Assembly: GCF_027172205.1 (NCBI RefSeq)
Contig: NC_070614.1
Location: forward strand, 44,197,001-44,261,000
Direction: 5' to 3'
Length of the DNA: 64,000 nt
Source: Podarcis raffonei
Lineage: Eukaryota > Chordata > Lepidosauria > Squamata > Lacertidae
The notes under the pieces are model-generated. The model made no database searches and was not told where the DNA came from. It was given only the letters and a program-made list of their open reading frames with translations. The position numbers and the translations under genes are program-made. Shown here one piece after another: positions 1 to 10,600 of this stretch. The stretch's first letter is position 1, and each line of letters begins with the position of its first letter.

Positions 1-107
1 TCTATGCTGTGGCACATGCTTTGCATGCCATGTATTCTTCCATATCAAAGTGCAGGGCAGTGTTGAATGGAGACAGATGGAAGGACCAGAATAAGAAGTC
101 ATGGCAG
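1..107 (+). CDS. V2R-A exon 3, last 107 bases
   Basis: The window opens inside exon 3. The frame starting at base 3 reads [13 protein letters not shown], the conserved end of the V2R ligand-binding domain also seen in C, D, E, F and G. The exon ends at TGGCAG before donor GTAATC, in phase 0. Confidence 0.85.
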
Positions 108-2248
108 GTAATCCTATTCAGTGTGATCCAATAACCTGAGATTTCAACTTGCATGATATTTCCCTCCTCGGAACAGGGACATGCAAACATATCTCAAATG
201 ACAACAATTTGCATCTAAATATGTATGTTTGCATCTCTTACTTTTCTTTGCAGCTCCCCCACTTTCTGAGAAACACCCCATTTAACAACAGTGCTGGAGA
301 TGAGGTTTCCTTTGACCTTAATGGGGAATTAGTAGCTGGGTTTGATATTATCAACTGGGTGACATTCACAAACCAGTCCTTCCTTAGAGCAAAAGTTGGA
401 AGGATAGATCCTCAGGCACACTCAGAGAATGTGTTCACCATTTCTGAAGATGCCATCATATGGCCCAGCAGGTTCAATCAGGTAGGACATGTGTACTTAA
501 ACACATAATTAAATACCTGTGCAATATTCAAAAAATGTTTCCGTCTTCAGACACGAAAATAGGTCTGTTTTGTGTATAGCGCTTCCTGCTTTCTATCACA
601 TGGGCTCCTTTGGAAGGAAGGGGGAAATATTGATTAAAATAATAATTAAGCAAATCAACCCTAATTTCCATCTACAGATTCAATTTGGTACATAAGGCAC
701 CTGTTTTTTTAGGAACACCATGTAAACAGGTACATATTTAGGAACCACCAATGTCAAAGGACAAATCTGAAAACAAAATTGTACAGCAGCCTTCACCAAT
801 TGATGCCTTCTCATGATGGTGCAACCCTGGAGGCTACAGGGTTGGTGAAGGTTGCTGTAAAGCCTAATATTATAATATTGAGTAAGAAAAAAACATAACC
901 AATTAAAGACGAGTCAAAAGATTGGGGGAAATGGTTCATTTTTCATGTTCTGAAATAAATTTTAAAAATCAGTATCCTCAGTTTCATATATTTTGCCTTT
1001 GATAAACGTCATCTTAATTTATTGGCAGACACACCCTCTTTCAGTGTGTAATGACAATTGCCTTCCTAGTTATCACAAGACAAAGAAGGAAGGGAAACCA
1101 TTTTGCTGTTATGATTGTCATCCCTGTCCAGAGGGGAAGATTGCAAACCAGAAGGGTAAGAAATGCCATTATATCCATCATTTATACTTCAGGGTGTATG
1201 GACATTTTTGGCTCAGCACCAGCAGTTCCATACTATGTACAACTTAGCCTTTATTTACTCAGATGCTATATACAGGATGTGTGGGTGTGGGTGAGTGTAC
1301 ACATAAGTACGTATTTATTCAGGAATTTCACATTAATTTCTTCCAGATATGGATAGCTGCTTTCAGTGTCCAGAAGGCCATTATCCAAATATTAACAGGG
1401 ATTTCTGCCTCCCAAAAACGATAACTTTCTTGTCTTATGAAGATTCTTTGGGAATAGGTTTGGCCATTGCTGCTCTCTCCCTTTCTTTCATTACAGCTCT
1501 GGTGCTGGGAACCTTTATGACACACCATGGGACGCCTATTGTCAAAGCCAATAACCGGAGCCTTTCCTACACTCTCCTCGTCTCCCTCCTGCTTTCTTTC
1601 CTTTGTGCTTTTTTATTCGTTGGTCGACCCAATGCAGTGACGTGCCTCCTTCGACAAACCGCTTTTGGTATCATCTTCTCAGTGGCTGTTTCTTGCATGT
1701 TGGCCAAAACCATCACCGTGATTCTAGCTTTCATGGCCACCAAGCCAGGATCCAAAATGAGGAAATGGATGGGGTGGAAAGTGACTGCCTCTATTGTTCT
1801 TTCATGCTCCCTTATTCAAGTCACTCTTTGCACTATCTGGCTGGCAACCTCTCCACCGTTCCCAGAATTGGACATGCATTCAGCTATTAGTGAGACCATT
1901 GCACAATGTAATGAAGGGTCAGATGTAATGTTTTATTGTGTATTGGGCTTCATGGGTTTCTTGGCTACTGTCAGTTTCACTGTGGCTTTCCTAGCCAGGA
2001 AGTTACCAGACACTTTCCAGGAAACTAAGTCAATCACCTTCAGCATGTTATTGTTTTGCAGTGTTTGGTTATCTTTCTTCCCTACCTACCTGAGCACCAA
2101 AGGCAAATACATGGTGGCTGTTGAGATCTTCTCCATCTTGGCTTCCAGTGCAGGATTACTGGGTTGTGTCTTTTTCCCCAAATGCTACATTATTTTGCTG
2201 AGATCTGATTTGAACAAAAAGACACATCTAATAAAAAGAATATGTTAA
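1..2248 (+). CDS. V2R-A: vomeronasal type-2 receptor, 3' part of the gene
   Basis: Four exons join in frame: 1-107, 254-481, 1029-1155 and 1347-2248. They encode the end of the ligand-binding domain, the cysteine-rich domain and the seven-helix domain of a family C GPCR that in vertebrates acts in vomeronasal sensory neurons. Splice phases equal those of the complete genes downstream (phase 0 after exons 3 and 4, phase 1 after exon 5). No stop or frameshift is seen, so the gene looks functional as far as visible. Its first exons lie left of the window. It is the most divergent copy in its C-terminal tail, which ends [10 protein letters not shown] where the others end in KEQLKKRNK-like tails. 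The closest mammalian name would be VMN2R26-like, but one-to-one orthology is not expected in this family. Confidence 0.9.
254..481 (+). CDS. V2R-A exon 4
   Basis: 228 bases between a TTTGCAG acceptor and a GTAGGA donor, open throughout. It encodes [18 protein letters not shown] and the [10 protein letters not shown] motif found in exon 4 of every copy here. This stretch links the ligand-binding lobe to the cysteine-rich domain. Confidence 0.92.
1029..1155 (+). CDS. V2R-A exon 5 (cysteine-rich domain)
   Basis: 127 bases after a TTGGCAG acceptor, ending GAAGG before donor GTAAGA. It encodes the CND.C and PFCCYDC.PCPEGKI pattern of the nine-cysteine domain that couples ligand binding to the membrane helices in family C receptors. 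The exon ends in phase 1, completed by exon 6. Confidence 0.92.
1347..2248 (+). CDS. V2R-A exon 6 (seven-transmembrane domain and stop)
   Basis: 902 bases after a TTCTTCCAG acceptor, open to a TAA stop. It starts [15 protein letters not shown], finishing the cysteine-rich domain, then gives seven hydrophobic segments, including [11 protein letters not shown] (first), [19 protein letters not shown] (second) and a third carrying [28 protein letters not shown] and [13 protein letters not shown] are V2R loop signatures. The ATG two bases into the exon is internal, not a start. Confidence 0.95.
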
Positions 2249-2954
2249 AAAATCAACAACCTGTTGTTTTCTGCGATTGAAAGCTACTGTATGTTATTTA
2301 AACTTTTATAAGATTTCTCATACTGTAGGGGTAGCTGCACCATGAAGCAGATCTCCACATTCAGAAATTTGAGGGATAACTTGGGGGGGGGGGGGAGAGA
2401 AAGACAGGGATTTCAGCTATGAAGTTTAAATGGTAGGGTTTCCCCTTCAAATAGCATATTGTGTCATCTTCTGTAGAACCCTGGTAGGGTCCCCTTTTCA
2501 GTTTAAGGGCCAAAGTGCCTTTTGGGTCACCTTCAAGAGGATACCAAAAGTGGCTGAAGTAATGAATATAAAATGAAATGACTGTGTATTTCCCAATAGG
2601 TTGTGATCCAGGTGTATGTGAATGCATTGGAGTTATTCTCAGAACTCTCAGCAAGACTGGCAACCTTCCCGGGCTGATATGAAACCAGAGGAGAAAGTGG
2701 GCACAGCTATAAGTACCACCCCTTTTTTACAACAGACTAGTTTTCCACACACACACACACAAACATTTCTCATTTTCTGCATCCAGGCAAGCAAGAAGCA
2801 CTTTTAAAATTAAAGGACAAATTCCATCCCTTCAAAAATACTCAAGGAGGGTGACAAACAGGGGCACTTGAGGACTGTGACCTTGGGTCCCGAGGACCTG
2901 ATAGAGGTCACATTGCCACATTCAGCCCTTTGTCCTTGTGTTTTCAACCCCTTA
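2249..2954. other. 3' flank of V2R-A, no gene seen
   Basis: No exon or RNA gene is recognised. The stretch holds a guanine homopolymer run near 2382-2396 and a short CA run near 2748-2760. The 3' untranslated region of V2R-A must start here, but no canonical AATAAA lies close to the stop. Confidence 0.5.
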
Positions 2955-3384
2955 ACTTTGAATGTGAAGGGACTTCCGGGTTGGCGCCATCGGCAAATGG
3001 CGGAGCTCCTCTGATCTCCAGAGGAACTAGCTCCATGAGATCGGGTCCCGCGCTGCGGCGAAAGCGGGGACCCTCCAAAAATCACAGGCGGGTGAAGCCT
3101 GTGAACTTGGGGTTCATCAGGCACCTTTTGCGCCCCCCCTACTCGCGGGGAGACCTCGATTTTTCGGGTCTCCGGAGCGAGATAGGGCGAGTGGCGCGGT
3201 GCTGCGAACAGACTGCTTCTTTCACGGAGTGAAGCCGCACAGCTGTTGCTGGAGAGCGCTGACTTTTTCCTATGGACAATTTGATCCCAAAAGCAACTAC
3301 CCATGAGTAGAACAAATCGGAAGATTTGAAAAGAAAATAGGGTCAAAAAGAATTTGAATTTGAATTGGAGGATATAAAAGATTT

Positions 3385-3462
3385 CATAGAATCATAGAAT
3401 CATAGAATCATAGAGTTGGAAGAGACCACAAGGGCCATCGAGTCCAACCCCCTGCCAAGCAG
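3385..3462 (-). mobile_element. CR1 LINE 3'-end fragment nested in the L1-like element
   Basis: Tandem CATAGAAT units followed by AGTTGGAAGAGACCACAAGG and AGTCCAACCCCCTG are the reverse complement of the CR1 3' end, which terminates in short ATTCTATG repeats. Only about 80 bases remain. It sits inside the L1-like unit and so was inserted later, or was carried by its source copy. Confidence 0.65.
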
Positions 3463-4090
3463 ATTTAATCTGGCAGCTACGCGGGAAGGCTCAAATAGGA
3501 AGTCCGCCTTCCACTTTTTGTATATAGATCGAAACAAAGACCCTACAAGCTAAAATCCTGAAAGGTTTTGATAAAGGTTTTAATATTCATCGTTTTAAAA
3601 TGCAACCCCCCCTTTTGAAGAAGTAGGGGGGAAACTTTGAATTTAACAAGCTCTATGAAATCAAAAAACCACAGCTCTGAGCCTGGGAACGGGCTGCCTT
3701 TGACATTTGGAGATTTATTTTTAAAAGATTTTTTTGTTTTGTTAGAATGGACTTGACAGTCAGTAAAAATACAAAGTTTCTTCCGTCCTCTTCTGTTTTT
3801 CAAGATGGAGAAAAGTAACTTGAGTTGATACAAATGGAAACTGTGTCCCTCTAGTGGGAGAACTTTGATACTATTGCAGGAGTGAGGGCCAGCTGGAAAG
3901 GTAATACTCTGGGAATGCTAATTTGTCACAGGAATCTACTTTGGCTGCAGCTGCTGCTACAGAGTATGAAACATCACAAGTGAGAATTTTAGCCCCACAG
4001 AAACAAATTGAGGACTATGAATTGAGGATGCTTAAGGCTGAATTTGGTGAAAATCCGATTTTGAAAATTGGATCCTGGTCTGGCATGAGG

Positions 4091-4380
4091 ATGGAAAGTT
4101 GGCAAGATTTTACTGCACAAGAACTGGCAGACTGATGGTGTTGGGAGGAAGTTGGACTTGGAGACATCTTGAAATATGACTTTGGTTTTGGCCATGAAGG
4201 TTCAGCCGGATTGCTCAAAAGTGGTGTGAAGATGGAAAGTTGGCAAGATTTTATTACACAAGAACTTGCAGACTGTTGGCGTCTGGAGGAAGTAGGGGAT
4301 CTGGGGACTCTTGGACTTGGAGACATTTTGAAATATGACTTTGGTTTTGGCCATGAAGGTTTGGCTGGATTGCTCAAAAG
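4091..4380 (+). repeat. Two-copy tandem duplication inside the L1-like element
   Basis: Copy 1 (4091-4220) and copy 2 (4232-4380) both start ATGGAAAGTTGGCAAGATTT and end GGATTGCTCAAAAG. Read forward, each encodes a MESWQDF..QELAD peptide. Copy 2 is about 20 bases longer. Probably a duplication within the element's own ORF1-like region. Confidence 0.75.
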
Positions 4381-4899
4381 ATGTGATTGCAACATCAGGA
4401 TGGAATTTTCCTGGGATCTGTTATTTGACATCAAGGAACATGAAGAAAATCCGCAGAAGGGGCCTGGAGGAGACTTAAGAGCCTCGGACATTAGATTTCC
4501 TGATTGAAGGACTATAGGGAATTGACGGATAGGACTGGCAGTGTCTGAAACCAGGGGGGAAGCTGAGGGAATAAGATTGGAAATTTAAAGTTCTTATTAA
4601 AGTATATATTAAGCTTGAAGGTTTATATGAAACTAACAAAAATTCTTTTTGAGGGATAGAAAAATGGAGGATTGACACTTCATGGATTTAGCAGAAATGT
4701 TATTAGAAGTTAAGTACTTTTAAGCTTTAGCTTTAAGGTTAAAATAAGGTTAAGAAAACTATGTTATGTACAATTGAGATATAAGAGAAAGAAAGAGGGA
4801 AAGGATTTGTTGAAACTAACTAAATAGAAGTGGAATACAAGGAGGGAGGTGTGAGGAAGTTGAGGAAATAAGTGAAGGAAAGTAAGGTTGTGTTATTGA

Positions 4900-4982
4900 A
4901 ATGTTTCTTTTCTTTTCTTTTCTTTTCTTTTTTTCTGTATTGTGTGTGTGGTTTGTTTGTTTGTTTGTTTGTTTGTTTTTTG
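4900..4982 (+). repeat. T-rich and (TTTG)n low-complexity tract
   Basis: CTTTT units near 4905-4935 and then seven or so TTTG units near 4951-4980, in the 3' untranslated part of the L1-like element. Confidence 0.8.
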
Positions 4983-5127
4983 CTGTGCTTTCTGTTTGTG
5001 TTGTTAAAATGTAATAAAGATTATTTTTTTAAAAAAAACTTTGAATGTGAAGGGTGTGGGGAAAGCATTCAAGTCCCACCTCTTCCGACCTTCACACATT
5101 TATCATGAAGGTCTGAAGATGTCTTAT

Positions 5128-5129
5128 AA

Positions 5130-5173
<44 letters not shown>

Positions 5174-5290
5174 TTATTCCCTTCCCATCTGGCTGGGTTT
5201 CCCCAGCCACTCTGGGCAGCTTCTAACAAAGTATTAAAATACAGTATTTTCATTTGAATACACCAAGAAACTCTCTGTACTGAAGGACCC
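5128..5290 (-). mobile_element. L2-type LINE 3'-end fragment with (TAA)n tail
   Basis: A TAA microsatellite (about 5132-5173) followed by CTGGCTGGGTTTCCCCAGCC and CTCTGGGCAGCTTCTAACAA, the antisense of the common squamate L2 3' terminus. The same terminus recurs near 20100, 21900, 28110 and 58450. No coding part is retained. Confidence 0.65.
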
Positions 5291-5893
5291 TGCCTTATAG
5301 GAGTTTTTGACTGTGGAGTGGTTTTCAATGAAGTCCACCAAACATACTTAAATTTCTATTACGACCTTCTGTCTCAATGCCCAAGGGTCTGAAGGCTGCC
5401 TCTGTGCTCAAGGATGTTTGAGGCAGAGTAGCATGCACCCGCTGAACCTCAGTTTCAAACCTTCACATGCTCAGACCAAAACCTGAATAGGGATATATAG
5501 AGAAGTCACACCAAGATGGAGCACAGTTGGAGTGTTGCATCACAAAATCCAGAGAATTCAGACAACTGCACATTTCAAAGGATAACTGCATTTTTGTTCA
5601 CATATTTGAACATTTTGTTTGGGAATTAGTTAGTTAATTAATTAGGTTCATACCAGAATGTGAACTTAACACATTTCTTCCACATCCGTAGTTCTCTGCT
5701 ACCTCCAGGTTCAATCACAATAAACCAACGAGTAACAAGTTTCTGGGGGACAACAATGAGAAAGGACTTTGGGCCTAATGTCCTGCTCCTGGGCTTCTTA
5801 TAGGAATCCAGCTGGTCACGTAGGCCTGGGATAGGCCTTGATTGATGCAATGCATTTAACGTCTGCTATGCATTCTTCTGTTCTTTTCTCCAG
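5291..5893. other. No gene seen upstream of the orphan exon 6
   Basis: I looked here for exons 4 and 5 of the broken copy B and found none. There is no CCYDC.PCPEGKI or [10 protein letters not shown] pattern in any frame. The DNA is unique-looking apart from a short TTAGTTAATTAATTAG stretch near 5630. Confidence 0.5.
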
Positions 5894-6782
5894 ATATGGA
5901 TGATTGCATTCAATGTCCAGCTGATCATTTTCCAAACAAGCTTAAGAATTTCTGCATTCCAAAATATGTAACCTTCTTGTCCTATAAAGAAGCATTGGGG
6001 ACCAGTTTGGCTATTGTTGCTCTTTCCTCTTCTTTGGTCACAGCATTAGTGCTCTGGATCTTCATTAAACACAAGGACACACCCATAGTCAAAGCCAACA
6101 ACCGGACACTCACTTACACCCTCCTTATATCACTCCTGCTCTCATTTCTGTGTGCTTTGCTATTCACTGGCCACCCTCACAAAGTGGCCTCTTTCGACAG
6201 ACTGCATTTGACATCATCTTCTCAGTGGCTGTTTCATCTGTGTTGGCCAAACCCACAATTGTAGTTCTAGCTTTCATGGCTACCAAGCCCTGATCCAGGA
6301 TAAGGAGCTGGGTGGGGAAACAACTGGCAACCTCTACAGATCTTTCCTGTTTTCTTATTCAAGCTGCTATTTGTACCTTGTGGATGGCAACCTATCCCCC
6401 ATTCCTAGATTTTGATACACATTCCATGGCTGAAGAAGTCACAGTGGAATATAATGAAGGGTCAGTCACCATGTTCTACTGCGTCCTGGGCTTGATGTGT
6501 TTCCTGGCCATTGATAGCTTCACTGTGGCCTTCCTGGCCAGAAAGTTACCTGACAGTTTCAACGAAGTCAAATTTATCACCTTCAGCATGTCGGTAGTGT
6601 GTGGCTGCTGTTTATCCCATCCTACCTGAGCCCTAAAGGAAAATACATGGTGGCTGTAGAGTTTTTTCTCCATCTTGGCTTCCAATGCTGGGTTATTAGG
6701 TTTTATTTACCCCCCCCCCAAAGAATTAGAAGACTGCATGTCTTCTAATTCTAAAACTAGGCCCGAAGCTTAGAAATAAACC
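5894..6782 (+). pseudogene. V2R-B: orphan, broken V2R exon 6
   Basis: An intact TTCTCCAG acceptor leads into MDDCIQCPADHFPN and the first two membrane segments, as in the functional exon 6 copies. The frame is then lost at a small deletion near 6180-6195, where the [11 protein letters not shown] region is garbled. A TGA at 6291-6293 replaces the Gly codon of the TKPGS motif, another deletion hits the sixth helix near 6590-6605, and one more shift lies near 6660. The last part contains a hairpin (6722-6752). Exons 1-5 are absent on both sides, so this is the remnant of a whole unit lost between A and C. Confidence 0.9.
6722..6752. repeat. Perfect 13-bp inverted repeat with 5-base loop
   Basis: Arm AGAATTAGAAGAC (6722-6734), loop TGCAT, arm GTCTTCTAATTCT (6740-6752). 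It lies in the 3' part of pseudogene B, where functional copies have the codons for [10 protein letters not shown]. It is probably a template-switch product, not a functional hairpin. Confidence 0.85.
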
Positions 6783-6989
6783 CAAAATTGTTTATTTTAC
6801 ACCCATAATAAAAACTTTAAAAATAAAAATGGCATAGCTCTCATATCATTATGGATTAATTTAATGGTTGTGATCATATACACAACTATTCAACAGTAAG
6901 TCCCATTGAGTTCAATTGTGCTTTCTTTTGGGTAAGTGAAAATAGAATAGCAGTCTACGTGTGCTTAACTTTGGCTGGATCATGCCCAT

Positions 6990-7319
6990 GTTTACTTCAC
7001 AGTTCTGCTACACCTGATGCCTTACTGAACACAATACTTTGGGGAATATGATTTCTCACTCTGCGTAATTATCCAATGCCATAATTATTCACTCACTGCA
7101 GCCACAGTCCAAATGACATTGGAGGTTTTCTTTTAAAAATCCTATTATAATAGGCCCTGAACTGGACAGACAAAGGCTGAGGTACACACAGTGCTGTGTC
7201 ACCCTTTGTGCAGACTACTTTCCCCTATATATTAAGATAGAAGCCAACAGATCAGTTGAGCATCAGACTGTAAAGCCATTGATATCAGGATGTGGTAAAC
7301 AGATAGTCACTAGAAGATA
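6990..7319 (+). promoter_or_regulatory. Upstream region of V2R-C, conserved with V2R-D; TATATATT at 7226
   Basis: About 330 bases before the start codon can be aligned by eye with 16640-16921 upstream of V2R-D. Shared pieces include AATACTTTGGGGA, AATTATTCACT and GTGTC.CCCTTTGTG. TATATATT at 7226-7233 lies 94 bases before the ATG. A second AT-rich site (CCTATTATAATAGG, 7141-7154) sits where D has TATATAAAA. Which one is used is inference; the conservation suggests the promoter was duplicated with the gene. Confidence 0.45.
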
Positions 7320-7606
7320 ATGATCAAGATAGGGACAGTGAATTCTTTATCAAGGGACAGCAGTTTTGCCTTCTGGATGACAGGGTACTTTCAGTCCTTG
7401 CGACTCATGGTTTTGTTGCTATTGCCTCAAACTGATTGCAAGTTGGCTCCTGTTGTGTGCACCATGAATGACCCCCTCCAAGTGCGATATCAATATTTTC
7501 AGCCAGGGGACCTCATCGTCGGTGGAATCACTTCCCAGCTCTTCTCCTTTTCTGAGGGCGCAGACTTCAACACACACCCCACACCAAAGTATGATGTTGA
7601 ACCTGT
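7320..7606 (+). CDS. V2R-C exon 1 (signal peptide, start of ligand-binding domain)
   Basis: Opens with [11 protein letters not shown]. The hydrophobic core [11 protein letters not shown] is at residues 28-38, so the second Met (residue 20, MTGYFQ) would give a more usual signal peptide, and translation may start there. It continues [18 protein letters not shown] and ends GTTGAACCTGT before donor GTAAGA, in phase 2. Confidence 0.85.
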
Positions 7607-10600
7607 GTAAGAAAATCATCTATTCATCTCTAAATTATATACCTGGAAGTTATATACAATCACTGTGCATATAACTGGTAACAAAGGGTAGATTATATAA
7701 ATAAATGATAGAAACCATGGTTTATATAGAAAATATGCCCCTCACGTTTGTCCATGAGAGAGAATGGTGTTCATGTTTTTGAAGGAAAACACACTTGCAG
7801 TTTCCTTGTTCCAACAATTTCTATACAACAATTTGAGGAAGGGTTGTGGCTCCATGGTAGGGCATCTGCTTTGCATGGTGAAGTTTCCAGGTCCCATCCA
7901 TGGAATCTTCAGGTAGAGCTGGTGGAAAATCCCAGTCTAAAACTTGGAGAGCTGCTGCCAGTCAGCTTTGACAATACTGATCTCAATGGACCACTGCTCT
8001 AGCTTGGTATACAGCAGCAATCTATGTTCCTATGTACATATCAGTACCTCCAGGATTTATAGTAACCTCAAATTTCATCTTCGGTTTCCCACACTATGAC
8101 CTTGAATGCTCTTTTCTCTCTTTTTATCTGAGCTGTCAGACAGTATCTGAGCACTCAGTAAGGGTTTCATAGCAGAAGGTGAACATATGTGTTCCATGCA
8201 AATGTCCCAGGTTCAATCCCTAATACTTCCAGGTAGGTCAGGGAAAGATTCCTGCCTGAAACACAGGCAGCTATGGATCTCTCCAGTGGGAAAGAAGTTG
8301 AAAATATATTCAGAAGTACAGGAACAGGAGTCCCTGATAATACTACAATACAAGCAAGCTGTTGGCATTGTCTTAGATGAAGGCAGATAACAGTGAAACA
8401 CCTCAAAATATCATAACCATGTTTTCCTTTTAATTTCCTTATGATCCCCAGCAATAATAAATATGGGTTGCTGCGGCACTTTATATAATATATTGCAAGA
8501 GACACTGAAGCAGACGTTCCCACAGAAGCAGCAAAGTGTGAGGAAGTAGTTCATCATGTAGACCATCACTTCTTACACATTACCTGTCTTTTACATTAGT
8601 GCAATGCTGAAAAAATATCAACATGCCCTGTCCTTTGTATTTGCTGTGAAAGAGATCAATGAGAACCACAAGATCTTACCCAACATCACCTTGGGGTTCC
8701 ATGTTTATGACAGCCACTTTGATGCACAGGTAACTTACCAGAACACTTTGAACCTTCTATTTAATCAGAAGAGAACCGTTCTCAACTTCAACTGCGACAT
8801 GAAGAAGAACCCTGTTGCTGTCATTGGGGGACTTGATTCAGAAACATCCCTCCACATAGCCACTATCTTAGGGCTTTACAAGATACCACAGGTAAGAGAC
8901 ATCAACTTCACCCGTTTCCCATTTACCAGACTCAATGACTCTGCTTTTCTCTCATGAGAAAATTGTCCTATTCTATCCATTGTTTACATGAAGGAGAATT
9001 TGCACATAGGAAGGGCCATAGTTCAGTGATCGAGCAGCTGCTTTGCACACAGAAGTTTCCAGGTTCAATCCCTGGCAACTCCAAGTAGGGTTGGAAGTTC
9101 TGCCTCCCTGAAATTCTGGACAGCCACTGCCAGCTACTACAGTCAATACTGAATAAATGGACCAGTGGTCTGAGACTCACTAGGAGGCTCACCAGATTGC
9201 CAGTTTTCCTATGGACATGCCTACCTAAAAATTAATGTGAATAGTAGCATCCATTTCCCCACCAGATGTTGAAGTATTTGATGTAAATTATGCAGGGATA
9301 ATTTGAAGATGGGGGGGGGGAAGGGAAGTGGGTATACATCTTGTAATTAGTGCATATTTGGCCATATATATGGTCATGGTGTCAGATTTCTTTCCATCTT
9401 TCCATCACGTGAGTGCTTCAGTCATTTTATAATAAGTTTTATAATAAATTATAATAAATTCTGCCAGATCCATTGTAGGATACAGCATTCAGTAAGCCAG
9501 GACAAGGCAAACTTCAAGCTTGAGAGTAAGGATGAGGTAAATGCAATCCAATTTCCTTTTGAAGATGAATCCATTAACAATATGTTAAATGAAACTTATT
9601 TTCACTTATCCAAATTGTGCAATGCAGTTTCTCAGCCGAGCAGTGTGTACAACATTGCATATGAAGTCTTTGCAGAAATATATTAATATCTTAATGTGAA
9701 TTTTTCCTGCTACTGGAAGGAAATTTTTTTTTTGAATTTTTCCTAATATGCATATTTCTGTATATAATTTTACCTAAAATCCACATTTTTTTGCAAGCAG
9801 ATATCACTAGTATATCCCACTTTTTCTCCAATTTGTTATGCATACTTTCTCCCAATATGTGCTTCCTTGTACACATTTTGATGGGAGAACTGCATTGAAA
9901 AAAATCAGAGTTGTGTTTTGACCGACAGCTGCATTTCAGGAATAATTAACCAATAATTCAGAACAAAGGATGGTATGGCATTGTGGTTAGTGCGTTGGGA
10001 GTGAAAACCAGGAGATCCAGATTTGAGTCACACATAGAATTCACGAGGTTATCTTCAACAATCACTGCCCCCCAGTCTGTTCCAATTCACTGGAGTCTTG
10101 TAGGTTTAAAATGTAGAGTAAGCCCACAAATATATCCTTGGGTTGTTGGTTTTTTTTAATGAGAAAAACAGAATTAATATTGTAAGTAAGCAAAGGTTTG
10201 ACTATATACATTTATTACAGGAAAACTTATTTTTCTTGCATAGGTTACCTACTGTATATATACTCCAGTTGTGAATGATGTAACCTATCACTTCTCCTTG
10301 TACCGCATGGTCCCCAATGAAGAACATCAGTACAGTGGAATGGTCAAGCTGCTGCTATACTTTCAATGGAAGTGGGTCGGGATCATGGCCATGGGTGATG
10401 ACAAAGGAGAAAAGTTTGTGCAGACGATGAAGCAAAGATTTTCTCAGAATGGTATCTGTACAGGCTTCACCGAGAGAATGCCAATCCAGAGCAACATTTT
10501 AGGTGTTATTAACTTTTATGACATTTTTATGAATATGGCAACATTGCTAAGCAAGACAAGTGTCAATGTAGCTATTGTAAGTGCTGACACTCATATGATA

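Larger units (their letters stand above)
2971..5037 (+). mobile_element. L1-like non-autonomous retrotransposon insertion with target-site duplication
   Basis: A 2.07-kb unit flanked by a perfect 16-base direct repeat (ACTTTGAATGTGAAGG at 2955-2970 and 5038-5053). It starts with a GC-rich leader beginning GACTTCCGGGTTGGCGCCAT, resembling lizard L1 5' untranslated regions, and ends with AATAAAGATTATTTTTTT plus an A run, like an L1 3' end. There is no reverse transcriptase; the middle has only short open frames and a tandem duplication (4091-4380). It is best read as an internally deleted, HAL1-like L1 relative moved in trans. The subfamily is not known to me. Confidence 0.7.
7607..8599 (+). 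other. V2R-C intron 1, with two tRNA-type SINE remnants
   Basis: GT...AG intron of 993 bases. It contains SINE-like segments at 7845-8035 and about 8170-8280, described separately. No other gene is seen. Confidence 0.8.

Noticed and set aside
1349-2248. Separate intronless 299-aa receptor genes starting at the ATG of each exon 6
   Set aside because: The ATG is an internal Met (D-M-D-D/S-C) two bases after a splice acceptor; the preceding exons join in phase.
2930-3232. Small GC-rich open frame suggesting a CpG-island gene
   Set aside because: It falls in the 5' leader of the L1-like element bounded by a target-site duplication.
5128-5175. CRISPR-like regular repeats in TAA, TTTG and AATA tracts
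   Set aside because: These are microsatellites; there are no unique spacers and the genome is a vertebrate's.
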